Origin: DASYRM01 sp035646375
GTDB lineage: Bacteria; Acidobacteriota; Vicinamibacteria; Vicinamibacterales; UBA2999
Assembly (NCBI GenBank): GCA_035646375.1
Contig: DASRPM010000098.1
Location: 1 to 63,025 of the forward strand
Length of the DNA: 63,025 bases
Reading direction: 5' to 3'
The stretch's first letter is position 1. Every line of letters starts with the position of its first letter. Both the position numbers and the translations under genes were made by a program. Positions 37,523 to 45,561 of the stretch are shown here, piece by piece. The notes beneath the pieces are model-generated. The model saw only the letters and a program-made list of their open reading frames with translations. It made no database searches and was not told where the DNA came from.

Positions 37523-38797
37523 GTGACTGCGCGAGACGCCTCTCCCGCTCCCGACCTCACGGCGCTCCAGCAGCGCCACTTCTACCGCTATCCCTCGCGC
37601 CTCGTCGACGCCGTCATCGATTACGCCCCGGGCCGCCGCCTGGTGGCCGTGAAGCAGGTGACGGTCAACGAGGAGTTCTTCCAGGGGCATTTCCCCGGCC
37701 TGCCGCTCATGCCGGCGGTGCTGCAGATCGAGGCGCTGACGCAGGCGGCCGCCGCGCTGGTGCTCGAGGGCACCGGCCTGCCGACGGCGCGCGTGGCGCT
37801 GCGCGGCATCGACGGCGGCAAGTTCCGGCGCGCCGTGGTGCCCGGCGATCAGCTGCGGCTCGAGCTCACGCTGCTGCGCGCGCGGTCCCGCCTGGCCATC
37901 GTCCAGGCGGCGGCGTTCGTCGGCGCCGACGTCGTGGCGGAGGCCACGCTGCTGCTCGCCATCGACCCGGGGCCGGCCTCGGTGCACCCGACCGCCATCG
38001 TGCACGCCGGCGCCACCGTCGGGCGCGGGTCGATCATCGGACCGCATTGCGTCATCGGCCCGCAGGTCAGCATCGGCGAGCGGTGCCGGCTGGGCGCCTC
38101 GGTCGTCGTGGACGGCATCACCAGCATCGGCGACGAGACCGAAGTCTTCCCGATGGCGTCGATCGGCCTGGCGCCGCAGGACCTGAAGTACCAGGGCGAG
38201 CCGACGCGCCTCACCATCGGGCGCCGCAACATCTTCCGCGAGTTCGTGACCATCAACCGCGGTACCGAGGGCGGTGGCGGCGAGACGCGCATCGGCGACG
38301 GCAACCTGTTCATGGCCTACGTGCACGTGGCGCACGACTGCCGGGTGGGGAGCGGTACGATTTTCGGCCCGCACGCCACGCTCGGCGGTCATGTGACGGT
38401 GGACGACTTCGCCAACATCAGCGCGGGGTCGGCCGTGCACCAGTTCTGCCGCGTGGGGCCGTACGCGTTCGTCGGCGGCTACTCGGTGGTGACCAAGGAT
38501 GCGCTGCCATACGCGCGGACGATCGGCAGCCGTCCGGCGCGGGTATTCGGCGTCAACAGCATCGGCCTCTCGCGGCGTGGCTTCACGCCCGACAGCATCA
38601 GCCAGCTCAAACGGGCGTATCGCTACCTGCTGCAATCGAAGCTGAACACCACCCGCGCGGTCGCCGCGATCGAGCGCGACGCCAGCCTGACGGCGCGCGA
38701 GGTGGCGGCGCTCGTGGATTTCATCCGAACCTCGAAGCGCGGCGTCATCCTGCGGCGGCCGACCCGGCGCGCCGAAGAGCTCGTGGCGGAGGAATAG
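37523..38797 (+). CDS. FabZ-LpxA fusion: 3-hydroxyacyl-ACP dehydratase and UDP-GlcNAc acyltransferase
   Basis: A 424-residue bifunctional candidate. Residues about 10-150 are a hot-dog FabZ domain with QGHFPGLPLMPAVLQIEALTQ: catalytic H56 and E70, exactly 14 apart as in E. coli. Residues about 155-424 are LpxA: hexapeptide repeats, then VAHDC with H271 at the place of catalytic His125, GGHVTVDDFANISAGSAVHQF and a C-terminal helical domain. FabZ dehydrates 3-hydroxyacyl-ACP while LpxA transfers the same thioester to UDP-GlcNAc for lipid A, so the two compete for one substrate. The start is GTG 37523, with no good ribosome site. No stop lies between the domains. Confidence 0.9.
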   Translation: MTARDASPAPDLTALQQRHFYRYPSRLVDAVIDYAPGRRLVAVKQVTVNEEFFQGHFPGLPLMPAVLQIEALTQAAAALVLEGTGLPTARVALRGIDGGKFRRAVVPGDQLRLELTLLRARSRLAIVQAAAFVGADVVAEATLLLAIDPGPASVHPTAIVHAGATVGRGSIIGPHCVIGPQVSIGERCRLGASVVVDGITSIGDETEVFPMASIGLAPQDLKYQGEPTRLTIGRRNIFREFVTINRGTEGGGGETRIGDGNLFMAYVHVAHDCRVGSGTIFGPHATLGGHVTVDDFANISAGSAVHQFCRVGPYAFVGGYSVVTKDALPYARTIGSRPARVFGVNSIGLSRRGFTPDSISQLKRAYRYLLQSKLNTTRAVAAIERDASLTAREVAALVDFIRTSKRGVILRRPTRRAEELVAEE

Positions 38798-38803
38798 CGC
38801 CGC

Positions 38804-39625
38804 ATGCGACTGGGGCTCATCGCGGGCAACGGGACGTTTCCCTTTCTCGTGCTCGCGGCGGCGCGCGCGCAGGGGCACGAGGTCACCGTGGTGGCGGCGA
38901 AGGAAGAGGCCTTTCCCGAATTGAACGGCGCCGCGACACGTCACGGGGCGGCTATTCACTGGATCTCGCTCGGGCAGCTCGGCACCTGCATTCGCCTGCT
39001 GCAGGACGCCGGCGTGACGCACGCGGTGCTTGCCGGGCAGGTCAAGCACAACAAGATCTTCAGCGGCGGCATCGTCCCGGACCTGACGTTCCTCTCGGTG
39101 TTGACCCGCCTCGCGACCCGCAACACCGACGGGCTGATCGGCGCCGTTGCCGACCTCCTCCAGGACCGCGGTATCGAGCTCATCGACTCGACGTCGCTGC
39201 TCATCCCGCTGCTGGCGCGCGCCGGCGTGCTGACGTCGCGCGCGCCGAACGACGACGAGCGGCAGGACTTCGAGGTGGGCTACCGCGTCGCCGACACGAT
39301 TGCCGGGCTCGACGTGGGCCAGACCGTGGCGGTGAAGACGCGGGCGGTCGTCGCGGTCGAGGCCATGGAAGGCACCGACGAAGTGATCCAGCGGGCGGGG
39401 CAGATTGCGGGCCACGGAGTGCGGGTCGTGAAGGTGGCAAAGCCGAAGCAGGACATGCGATTCGACGTGCCCGTGATCGGCATCGCCACCATCGAGGCCA
39501 TGCGCACCGCCGGCGCCACCGCGATCTCCATCGACGCCGGCAAGACGCTCGTGCTCGACGGTCCGGCCGTGTTCGCGGCGGCCGACGCCGCCGAGATTGC
39601 CGTGTTCGGACGGACGCGTGTCTGA
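38804..39625 (+). CDS. lpxI: UDP-2,3-diacylglucosamine pyrophosphatase LpxI
   Basis: A 273-residue protein of the LpxI family (DUF1009), which replaces LpxH in many bacteria and hydrolyses UDP-2,3-diacylglucosamine to lipid X. GLIAGNGTFPFLV at the N terminus, LAGQVKHNKIF, LLIPLLARAGVLTSRAP, GYRVADTIAGLDVGQTVAVK, and VVAVEAMEGTDEVIQRAG in the C-terminal half are diagnostic. It begins six bases after the lpxA part and overlaps the next gene by eight bases. Confidence 0.94.
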   Translation: MRLGLIAGNGTFPFLVLAAARAQGHEVTVVAAKEEAFPELNGAATRHGAAIHWISLGQLGTCIRLLQDAGVTHAVLAGQVKHNKIFSGGIVPDLTFLSVLTRLATRNTDGLIGAVADLLQDRGIELIDSTSLLIPLLARAGVLTSRAPNDDERQDFEVGYRVADTIAGLDVGQTVAVKTRAVVAVEAMEGTDEVIQRAGQIAGHGVRVVKVAKPKQDMRFDVPVIGIATIEAMRTAGATAISIDAGKTLVLDGPAVFAAADAAEIAVFGRTRV

Positions 39626-40592
39626 CGTGCGTCCAGCGCCGGCGGGCCGCCCGCTGCGCGTCGCCGTCATCGGAGTCGGGCACCTGGGGCGGCACCACGC
39701 CCGCCTGTTGGCCGGCACGCCCGGCATCGACCTCGTGGCGGTGGTGGACACGGCACCGGGGCGCGCGGCGGAAATTGCGAGCCAGCACGGTGGGGAAGCG
39801 TTCGAAGACTGGCGCGACGTGCGCGGGCGCGTGGACGCGGTGACGATTGCCGTGCCCACCGAATCGCACGCGGACATCGCGGTCGGGTGCATCGAGGCGG
39901 GCGCGGCAGTACTGGTGGAGAAGCCGCTGGCCTCGTCGGTGGCCGACGCCACCCGCATCGTGGACGCCGCCGCGCGCCATGGCGTGATCTGCGCCGCTGG
40001 CCATTCCGAGCGGTTCAATCCGGCGGTGGCCGCCGCGCTGCCGCACGTCAAGGATCCGCGCTTCATCGAGGTGCATCGGCTCGGGGCGTTTCCGGACCGC
40101 GGCCTCGACGTGGACGTGATCTTCGATCTGATGATTCACGACCTGGATCTGCTGCTCGCGACCGTCGGATCGGACGTCGTCGACATCGAGGCCGTGGGCG
40201 TGAACGTGCTCACCCCGAAGACCGACATCGCGAACGCGCGGCTGCGGTTCGCCTCGGGCTGTATCGCCAATCTGACCGCCAGCCGCATCAGCCGCGACCG
40301 TGTGCGCAAGGCGCGCTTCTTCCAGCGGGCGTCGTACGTCTCGATCGACTTTGCCGCGCGCGAGGTCGAGGTGTACCGTCTGGTGGCAGGCGACGGGCGC
40401 CCGTCGATCGAAGGCGGACGCCTCACGGTCGCCAAGGACGAACCGCTGCGGCGTGAGCTCGACGACTTCGTGCAGGCCGTCCGCGAGGGGCGCGCCCCAG
40501 GCGTCACCGCGGCGGCCGCCCGCGACGCCTTGATACTCGCCACCCGCGTCGCCGAGGCCATGAGCGCAGGAGCAGGAGCAGGACCATCATGA
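39618..40592 (+). CDS. Gfo/Idh/MocA-family oxidoreductase
   Basis: A 324-residue NAD(P)-dependent oxidoreductase. The Rossmann fold has GVGHLGRHHARLL; EKPLAS and the DLMIHDLDLLL motif with the conserved His are present, and the C-terminal alpha/beta domain follows. Genes of this type are often found directly after lpxI; a role in modifying a UDP-sugar for lipid A (as GnnA does) is possible, but no GnnB aminotransferase is here. GTG 39618 overlaps the lpxI end. Its last codons contain three GCAGGA units that also make up the ribosome binding region of the next gene. Confidence 0.87.
   Translation: MSDVRPAPAGRPLRVAVIGVGHLGRHHARLLAGTPGIDLVAVVDTAPGRAAEIASQHGGEAFEDWRDVRGRVDAVTIAVPTESHADIAVGCIEAGAAVLVEKPLASSVADATRIVDAAARHGVICAAGHSERFNPAVAAALPHVKDPRFIEVHRLGAFPDRGLDVDVIFDLMIHDLDLLLATVGSDVVDIEAVGVNVLTPKTDIANARLRFASGCIANLTASRISRDRVRKARFFQRASYVSIDFAAREVEVYRLVAGDGRPSIEGGRLTVAKDEPLRRELDDFVQAVREGRAPGVTAAAARDALILATRVAEAMSAGAGAGPS
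40566..40583 (+). repeat. three tandem GCAGGA units at the start of the MqnE-like gene
   Basis: GCAGGA is repeated three times, encoding Ala-Gly repeats at the end of the oxidoreductase and placing three AGGA cores within 22 bases of ATG 40589. Copy-number change would stay in frame for the oxidoreductase. Confidence 0.6.
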
Positions 40593-41482
40593 TTGCCGCC
40601 TCCCCCTTCGACCAGCATCTCGCCCGCATCGCCGGCGGCGCCGACCTCGAGCCGGCAGTCGTCGAAGAGCTCGCCGCGGGCGCCGACATCCTCCCCGCGG
40701 GCATGCTCGCCGACGCGCTCAAGCGGCGCCTGCACGGCGCCCGCGTGTCCTTCCTGCGGGTCGCGATCTGCCCGTTCGATCGTTCCTTCGCCGACGCGGT
40801 GCCGCCGGCCGCGGGCGAGGTGCGCATCAGCGGCGCGCCGGAAACCCTCGACATCGCGCTCAGCGCCATCGCCAGCGCGCGTGCCGTAGCCGGCGAGCGC
40901 GCCCTCACCGGCTTCTCGTGGACCGACGTCGAACGGTTCGCCACGGCCGCGGGCGAGCGCCCGGTGGTCGTGCTGACGCGGCTGCGCGACGCGGGGCTCG
41001 AAGGGCTGGCGCTGGTCGCGCTCGACACGATCGGCGACCCGGCCGCCGCGGTCGAGGCGATGGCCAAGGCCGGGTTCGAGCGGGTGCGGCTGCACGTGTC
41101 CAAACCCCACGCCGGCAACCCGGCGCCCTTCTGGCTCGGCATCGGGGCGCTGCAGCAGCGCGTCCGCGTGATCGAGTCGATCAACCCGCTGCCGCTGTCG
41201 CTCAGTGCGTTCAAGCCGACGACCGGCTACGAGGACGTGAAGGCAGTGGCGATCGCGCGTCTCGCCGCGCCGCAGGTCCCGCACATCCAGGTGGACTGGA
41301 TGCGGTACGGCCCGAAGCTGGCGCAAGTGGCGTTGACCTTCGGCGCCGACGACGTCGACGGCAGCTCGGCGTCGGACGCGGCGCCGGAAGGGCGCCGGCG
41401 GGCGCCGCTCGAGGAGATCCGCCGCAACATCGAGGCGGCGGGGTTCGAGCCGGCCGAGCGCGGAGGGCGTGCCGGCGCATGA
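40589..41482 (+). CDS. MqnE-like protein without the radical SAM cysteines
   Basis: A 297-residue protein that aligns by eye with aminofutalosine synthase MqnE. The N terminus DILPAGMLADALKRRLHGARVSF fits MqnE's opening helices, and the C terminus (YEDVKAVAIARL, VPHIQVDWMRYGPKLAQVAL, FGADDVDGSSA, IRRNIEAAGFEPAER) fits its end. But the part that should hold CX3CX2C has only AICPFDRSF, a single Cys, and the GGGAE-type SAM motif is missing; the protein is about 80 residues shorter than true MqnE. The frame is intact and coupled to both neighbours by ATGA overlaps, so it is not an obvious pseudogene. It cannot bind a normal radical SAM cluster; a structural role in the pathway is possible. Confidence 0.72.
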   Translation: MIAASPFDQHLARIAGGADLEPAVVEELAAGADILPAGMLADALKRRLHGARVSFLRVAICPFDRSFADAVPPAAGEVRISGAPETLDIALSAIASARAVAGERALTGFSWTDVERFATAAGERPVVVLTRLRDAGLEGLALVALDTIGDPAAAVEAMAKAGFERVRLHVSKPHAGNPAPFWLGIGALQQRVRVIESINPLPLSLSAFKPTTGYEDVKAVAIARLAAPQVPHIQVDWMRYGPKLAQVALTFGADDVDGSSASDAAPEGRRRAPLEEIRRNIEAAGFEPAERGGRAGA

Positions 41483-42264
41483 GCGTTCGAATCGGAGCGG
41501 TCGGGTATCTGAACGCCCGCCCGCTCACCTGGGCCCTCGACCGTGATCCCGGCCGCTGGGCGATTCGCCACGATCTGCCGAGCGTCTGCGCGAGCCTGCT
41601 GCAGGCGGGCGAGGTGGACCTCGGTCTGACGCCGTCCATCGAGTACCTGCAGGCGCCCGACTACCGGTTCGTGCCGGGCATCGGCATCGGGTCGCGCGGG
41701 CCGGTGACCTCGGTTGCGATCTTCTCGACGAAGCCGATGGCGGAGGTGCGGACGATCGCCCTCGACACCAGCTCGCGGACGTCGGTGGCGCTCACGCGCG
41801 TCCTGTGCCACGACTGGTTCAAGATTGCGCCGGAGTTCGTGCCGCAGGGTCCCGGCCTCGAGGCCATGACGGCGGCGCACGACGCGGCGCTGCTCATCGG
41901 CGACCCGGCCCTCGAGGCCGACGCCGCCGCCCTCGGCCTGACCAAGATCGACCTCGGCGACGCCTGGCTGGCCATGACCGGCCTGCCGTTCGTCTACGCG
42001 GCCTGGACGGGGCGGACCGGTGCGGTCACGGCCGCCGACGTGCACGCCCTCCAGGCGGCGCGGGACGAGGGGCTGGCGAACATCCCGGCAATTGCCGCGG
42101 AATACGCGCCACACGACCCGCCGCGGGCGGCAAGGGCCGCCGCGTACCTAAGGGATAATGTGCGCTACGGGCTCGGTCCGGAGGAAGTGGCCGGCCTGCA
42201 GCTCTTCCTGGACCGCGCCGCGGCCCTCGGTCTGGCGCCGCGCCGCGACGTGGAGTTCTTCTGA
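41479..42264 (+). CDS. mqnA: chorismate dehydratase MqnA
   Basis: A 261-residue enzyme of the periplasmic-binding-protein fold, first step of the futalosine menaquinone pathway (chorismate to 3-enolpyruvylbenzoate). RIGAVGYLNARPLTWAL, GEVDLGLTPSIEYL, GIGSRGPVTSVAIFS, LDTSSRTSVALTRVL and LLIGDPAL are family landmarks. The start overlaps the stop of the MqnE-like gene (ATGA), and mqnC follows after 15 bases. Confidence 0.94.
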   Translation: MSVRIGAVGYLNARPLTWALDRDPGRWAIRHDLPSVCASLLQAGEVDLGLTPSIEYLQAPDYRFVPGIGIGSRGPVTSVAIFSTKPMAEVRTIALDTSSRTSVALTRVLCHDWFKIAPEFVPQGPGLEAMTAAHDAALLIGDPALEADAAALGLTKIDLGDAWLAMTGLPFVYAAWTGRTGAVTAADVHALQAARDEGLANIPAIAAEYAPHDPPRAARAAAYLRDNVRYGLGPEEVAGLQLFLDRAAALGLAPRRDVEFF

Positions 42265-42279
42265 CGGTGGAATCGAGGC

Positions 42280-43497
42280 GTGGGCTCTGACGTGACTATC
42301 CAGCAGCTTGCAGACAAGGTCGCGGCCGGCGGCCGCGTGGACCGCGCCGAGGCGCTGCGGCTCTATCGCGAGGCGCCGACGATGCTGCTCGGGTGGCTCG
42401 CCGACGGCATCCGCGCGCGCAAGCACCCGTCGCGGACGGTCACCTACATCATCGATCGCAACGTCAACTACACGAACCTGTGCGTCGCGCGCTGCAACTT
42501 CTGCGCGTTCTACCGCACGGTGGGCTCGCCGGACGGCTACGTGCTCGGCTTCGAGGAGATCCTCGCCAAGATCCAGGAGACGATCGATCTGGGCGGCAAC
42601 CAGCTGCTGCTGCAAGGTGGGCACAACCCGGATCTGCCGATCCAGTGGTACGAGGATCTCTTCCGGACGATCAAGGCCACGTATCCCGACTTCAAGCTGC
42701 ACGCGCTGTCGCCGCCGGAGGTGCTGCACATCTCGCGGCTCAACGGCATCCCCACGCGCCAGGTCATCGACCGGCTGATCGCGGCGGGGCTCGACAGCAT
42801 TCCAGGCGGCGGTGCCGAGATTCTCGTGGACCGGGTGCGCAAGGCGCTGAACTGCTACTCCAAGGCGACCTCGGACGAGTGGATCGACATCATGCGCGAG
42901 GCGCACCAGGCGGGGCTGCGCACCACCGCCACGATGATGTACGGCACGGTGGACACCGACGAAGATCGCATCGACCACATGCTGCGGCTGCGTGATCTGC
43001 AGGACGCGACCGGCGGCTTCACGGCGTTCATCACCTGGAGCTATCAGCCCGAGCACACCGAGCACGGCGGCTACGAGGCGACCGGCGTGGACTACCTGCG
43101 GACGCTCGCCGTGGCGCGGATCGTCCTCGACAACTTCGACAACCTGCAGGCGTCGTGGGTGACGCAGGGCGGCAAGGTGGGGCAGTTGAGCCTGGCCTAC
43201 GGCGCCAACGACATGGGCAGCGTGATGATCGAGGAGAACGTCGTGCGCGCGGCGGGCGCCAGCTACTGCATGGACGAGGTCGAGATCGTCACCAACGTCG
43301 AGGCCGCCGGGTTCACCGCCAAGCGCCGCAACATGCACTACGAAGTCCTCGGCGAGCCGGTCTTCCGCGAGCGCGACGTGCCCCGCATGCTGGCGCTCGC
43401 CACCGCGCGCGCCGAGGGGGACACCTCGGTTCCCGACGAGCTGAAGAACTATCCGGCGCGCAGCCGCGCCGGCAAAGCCCTGCGACTTGCGCAATAG
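42280..43497 (+). CDS. mqnC: cyclic dehypoxanthinyl futalosine synthase MqnC
   Basis: A 405-residue radical SAM enzyme that cyclises dehypoxanthinyl futalosine. The cluster cysteines are C68, C72 and C75 (CVARCNFCAF). LLLQGGHNPDLPIQWY, PGGGAEIL, TATMMYGTVDTDEDRI, GGFTAFITWSYQPEHTE and GANDMGSVMIEENVV are typical of MqnC and separate it from MqnE. It starts at GTG 42280; GTG 42292 is an in-frame alternative. Compare the adjacent MqnE-like protein, which has none of these cysteines. Confidence 0.96.
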   Translation: MGSDVTIQQLADKVAAGGRVDRAEALRLYREAPTMLLGWLADGIRARKHPSRTVTYIIDRNVNYTNLCVARCNFCAFYRTVGSPDGYVLGFEEILAKIQETIDLGGNQLLLQGGHNPDLPIQWYEDLFRTIKATYPDFKLHALSPPEVLHISRLNGIPTRQVIDRLIAAGLDSIPGGGAEILVDRVRKALNCYSKATSDEWIDIMREAHQAGLRTTATMMYGTVDTDEDRIDHMLRLRDLQDATGGFTAFITWSYQPEHTEHGGYEATGVDYLRTLAVARIVLDNFDNLQASWVTQGGKVGQLSLAYGANDMGSVMIEENVVRAAGASYCMDEVEIVTNVEAAGFTAKRRNMHYEVLGEPVFRERDVPRMLALATARAEGDTSVPDELKNYPARSRAGKALRLAQ

Positions 43498-44713
43498 CCT
43501 GCGGGCCGACTGGGTCCTGCCGATCGTTGGTCCGCCGATCGCAGGCGGCTCGGTCACGATGGAGGACGGGCGGATTCTCGCGGTCGAATCGACGCCGCCG
43601 CCTGGCGCGACCGATCTCGGCCGACGTGTGTTGATGCCAGGCCTCGTCAACGCGCACACCCATCTGGAGCTGTCCTACCTGCACGGCCAGATTCCGCGCG
43701 CGACGCGCTTCACCGACTGGGTGCGGCCGTTGCTGGCCGCCCGCCGGAACCCGCCGGACCCGGAGACGGTGGAGACCCACGCCGCCGAAGCGATCGGCGA
43801 TGCGGTGGAGAGCGGCACCGTGCTGTTCGGCGAAGTCAGCAACGGCTTGGGAGCGCTGAGCGCGCTGCGCTGGTCACGAACCGCGGCGCACGTGTTCTAC
43901 GAGTTGCTGGGCTTCCACACGCCGGAACCCGACGCACGCGTGGCCGGCGCGCGCTCTCGCATCGCCGCCGAGCAGCAGGCCACGGCAGACGACGGACTCG
44001 ACATCCGGTTCAGCGTGGCCCCGCACGCGCCGTATTCGGTCTCTCCGGCACTGTTCGACGCCATCCGTCGCGATGCCAGTGCTCACGGCTCGCCCACGAC
44101 CGTGCACCTGGCTGAGGGGAAAGAAGAAGTGCAGTTCCTGGCCGATGGCACGGGCCCGTGGCGCGACCTGCTCGAGATGCTCGGCGTCTGGACCGATACG
44201 TGGCGGCCGCCGGCGGCGTCGCCGGTCGCGTTCCTGCAACAGCGGGGCTTTCTGGACGCGTCGACCCTGATCGTCCATGGGGTGCAGTGCACGGCCGCGG
44301 ACATCGCGCGTATTCGCGACATCGGCGCGACGCTGGTGGCGTGTCCGCGCAGCAACGCGTACGTCGGTGCCGGCGAGCCGCCGCTGGCCGACTTCTACGC
44401 CGCGGGAGTGCCCGTCGCGTTTGGCACCGACAGCCTGGCAAGCGTCGAGGACCTGAATCTGTTCAGCGAGCTCGCTGAAGCGCGCCGCCTGACGCCCGCA
44501 GTTCCGGCACGGCGCCTGCTGGAGAGCGCCACCCTCGTCGGGGCGCGCGCCTTGGGATTCGAGCGCGACTACGGGAGCCTGGAGCCCGGGAAGCGCGCGG
44601 CGCTGATCAGCGTGCAGGTGCCGAGCGGCGTGACCGATGTGGAAGAATACCTGCTGTCCGGCCTCACGACCGAGATGAGGTCCGAGATGCCGTTTCCGCC
44701 GCCGCAGGCATGA
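43487..44713 (+). CDS. mqnX: amidohydrolase, probable aminodeoxyfutalosine deaminase
   Basis: A 408-residue metal-dependent hydrolase of the ATZ/TRZ (SAH/MTA deaminase) group. NAHTHLE holds the metal ligands H57 and H59; the third His is in VHLAEGKEE, the fourth in IVHGVQC and the Asp in GTDSLAS. In pathways with this type of enzyme, aminodeoxyfutalosine is deaminated to futalosine before MqnB acts. The position between mqnC and mqnP supports that function, but other deaminase substrates are possible. The start is TTG 43487 overlapping the mqnC end; no better codon is available before the first conserved strand. Confidence 0.78.
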   Translation: MRNSLRADWVLPIVGPPIAGGSVTMEDGRILAVESTPPPGATDLGRRVLMPGLVNAHTHLELSYLHGQIPRATRFTDWVRPLLAARRNPPDPETVETHAAEAIGDAVESGTVLFGEVSNGLGALSALRWSRTAAHVFYELLGFHTPEPDARVAGARSRIAAEQQATADDGLDIRFSVAPHAPYSVSPALFDAIRRDASAHGSPTTVHLAEGKEEVQFLADGTGPWRDLLEMLGVWTDTWRPPAASPVAFLQQRGFLDASTLIVHGVQCTAADIARIRDIGATLVACPRSNAYVGAGEPPLADFYAAGVPVAFGTDSLASVEDLNLFSELAEARRLTPAVPARRLLESATLVGARALGFERDYGSLEPGKRAALISVQVPSGVTDVEEYLLSGLTTEMRSEMPFPPPQA

Positions 44714-45561
44714 CCAGATTCGCGACGTACCTCTCGTTCGTCCGCTTCAGCCACTCGGTGTTCGCGCTGCCGTTCGCGCTCACCGGTGCACTCCTGGCGT
44801 GGCGCACCGAGCCCTTCGCGTGGGCACAGATCGGCTGGATCGTCGTCTGCATGGTGAGCGCGCGCAGCGCCGCCATGGGCTTCAACCGTGCGGTGGACGC
44901 GCGCTTCGACGCGCTCAATCCCCGCACTGCCATGCGCGAGATTCCGCGCGGCGCGATGAGCCTGCGCGAGGCCGCGGTGTTCGTCGGCGTCGCCTCGGTG
45001 GTGTTCGTGTTTGCCGCCACGAGGCTTGGATGGGTGTGCGGCGTCCTGTCACCGGTCGCGCTCGGCATCGTGTTCTGGTACTCGCTGGCCAAGCGCTACA
45101 CCGCGTATACGCAGCTCTTCCTCGGCCTCGCGATGGCGGTAGCGCCGGTCGGCGGCTGGATCGCCGCCGGCGGGGGAACCGGCCTGGAGCCGTGGCTGCT
45201 CGGTCTCGCGATCGGGCTCTGGGTAGGCGGATTCGACGTGCTCTATGCCTGTCAGGACGTCGACTTCGACCGTGGCCATGGGCTGCGATCGATTCCCACG
45301 CGCTTCGGCGTGGCGGCGGCGATCGCCATCTCGCGGGCGATGCACGTCGCCACGGTGGGCGCCATGGCCGCCCTCGGCTTCGCGGCCGGACTCCCGCCGC
45401 TGTACTTCGGCGGCGTCGCCGTGGTGGCCGCCCTGCTCGTCTACGAGCAGTCGCTCGTCTCGGCGAGCGACCTGTCACAGGTGAAGCGCGCGTTCGATCT
45501 CAACGGCTACGTGGGCATCGTGTACCTCGCCTCGACGGCGCTGGCGCTCTATGTCGGGTGA
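44710..45561 (+). CDS. mqnP: UbiA-family prenyltransferase, MqnP type
   Basis: A 283-residue integral membrane prenyltransferase with about eight helices. The two Asp-rich motifs that bind Mg-prenyl diphosphate are present: FNRAVDARFDALNPRT and YACQDVDFDRGHGLRSIP. In the futalosine pathway this enzyme attaches the isoprenoid chain to 1,4-dihydroxy-6-naphthoate; 4-hydroxybenzoate prenyltransferases have the same motifs, but the neighbours favour MqnP. It overlaps the deaminase gene by four bases and ubiE by eleven. Confidence 0.92.
   Translation: MTRFATYLSFVRFSHSVFALPFALTGALLAWRTEPFAWAQIGWIVVCMVSARSAAMGFNRAVDARFDALNPRTAMREIPRGAMSLREAAVFVGVASVVFVFAATRLGWVCGVLSPVALGIVFWYSLAKRYTAYTQLFLGLAMAVAPVGGWIAAGGGTGLEPWLLGLAIGLWVGGFDVLYACQDVDFDRGHGLRSIPTRFGVAAAIAISRAMHVATVGAMAALGFAAGLPPLYFGGVAVVAALLVYEQSLVSASDLSQVKRAFDLNGYVGIVYLASTALALYVG

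Noticed and set aside
40589..41482. Calling the MqnE-like gene a pseudogene
   Set aside because: The frame is complete, has the same codon bias as its neighbours, and both ends are in coupled overlaps; loss of the cluster looks like divergence, not decay.
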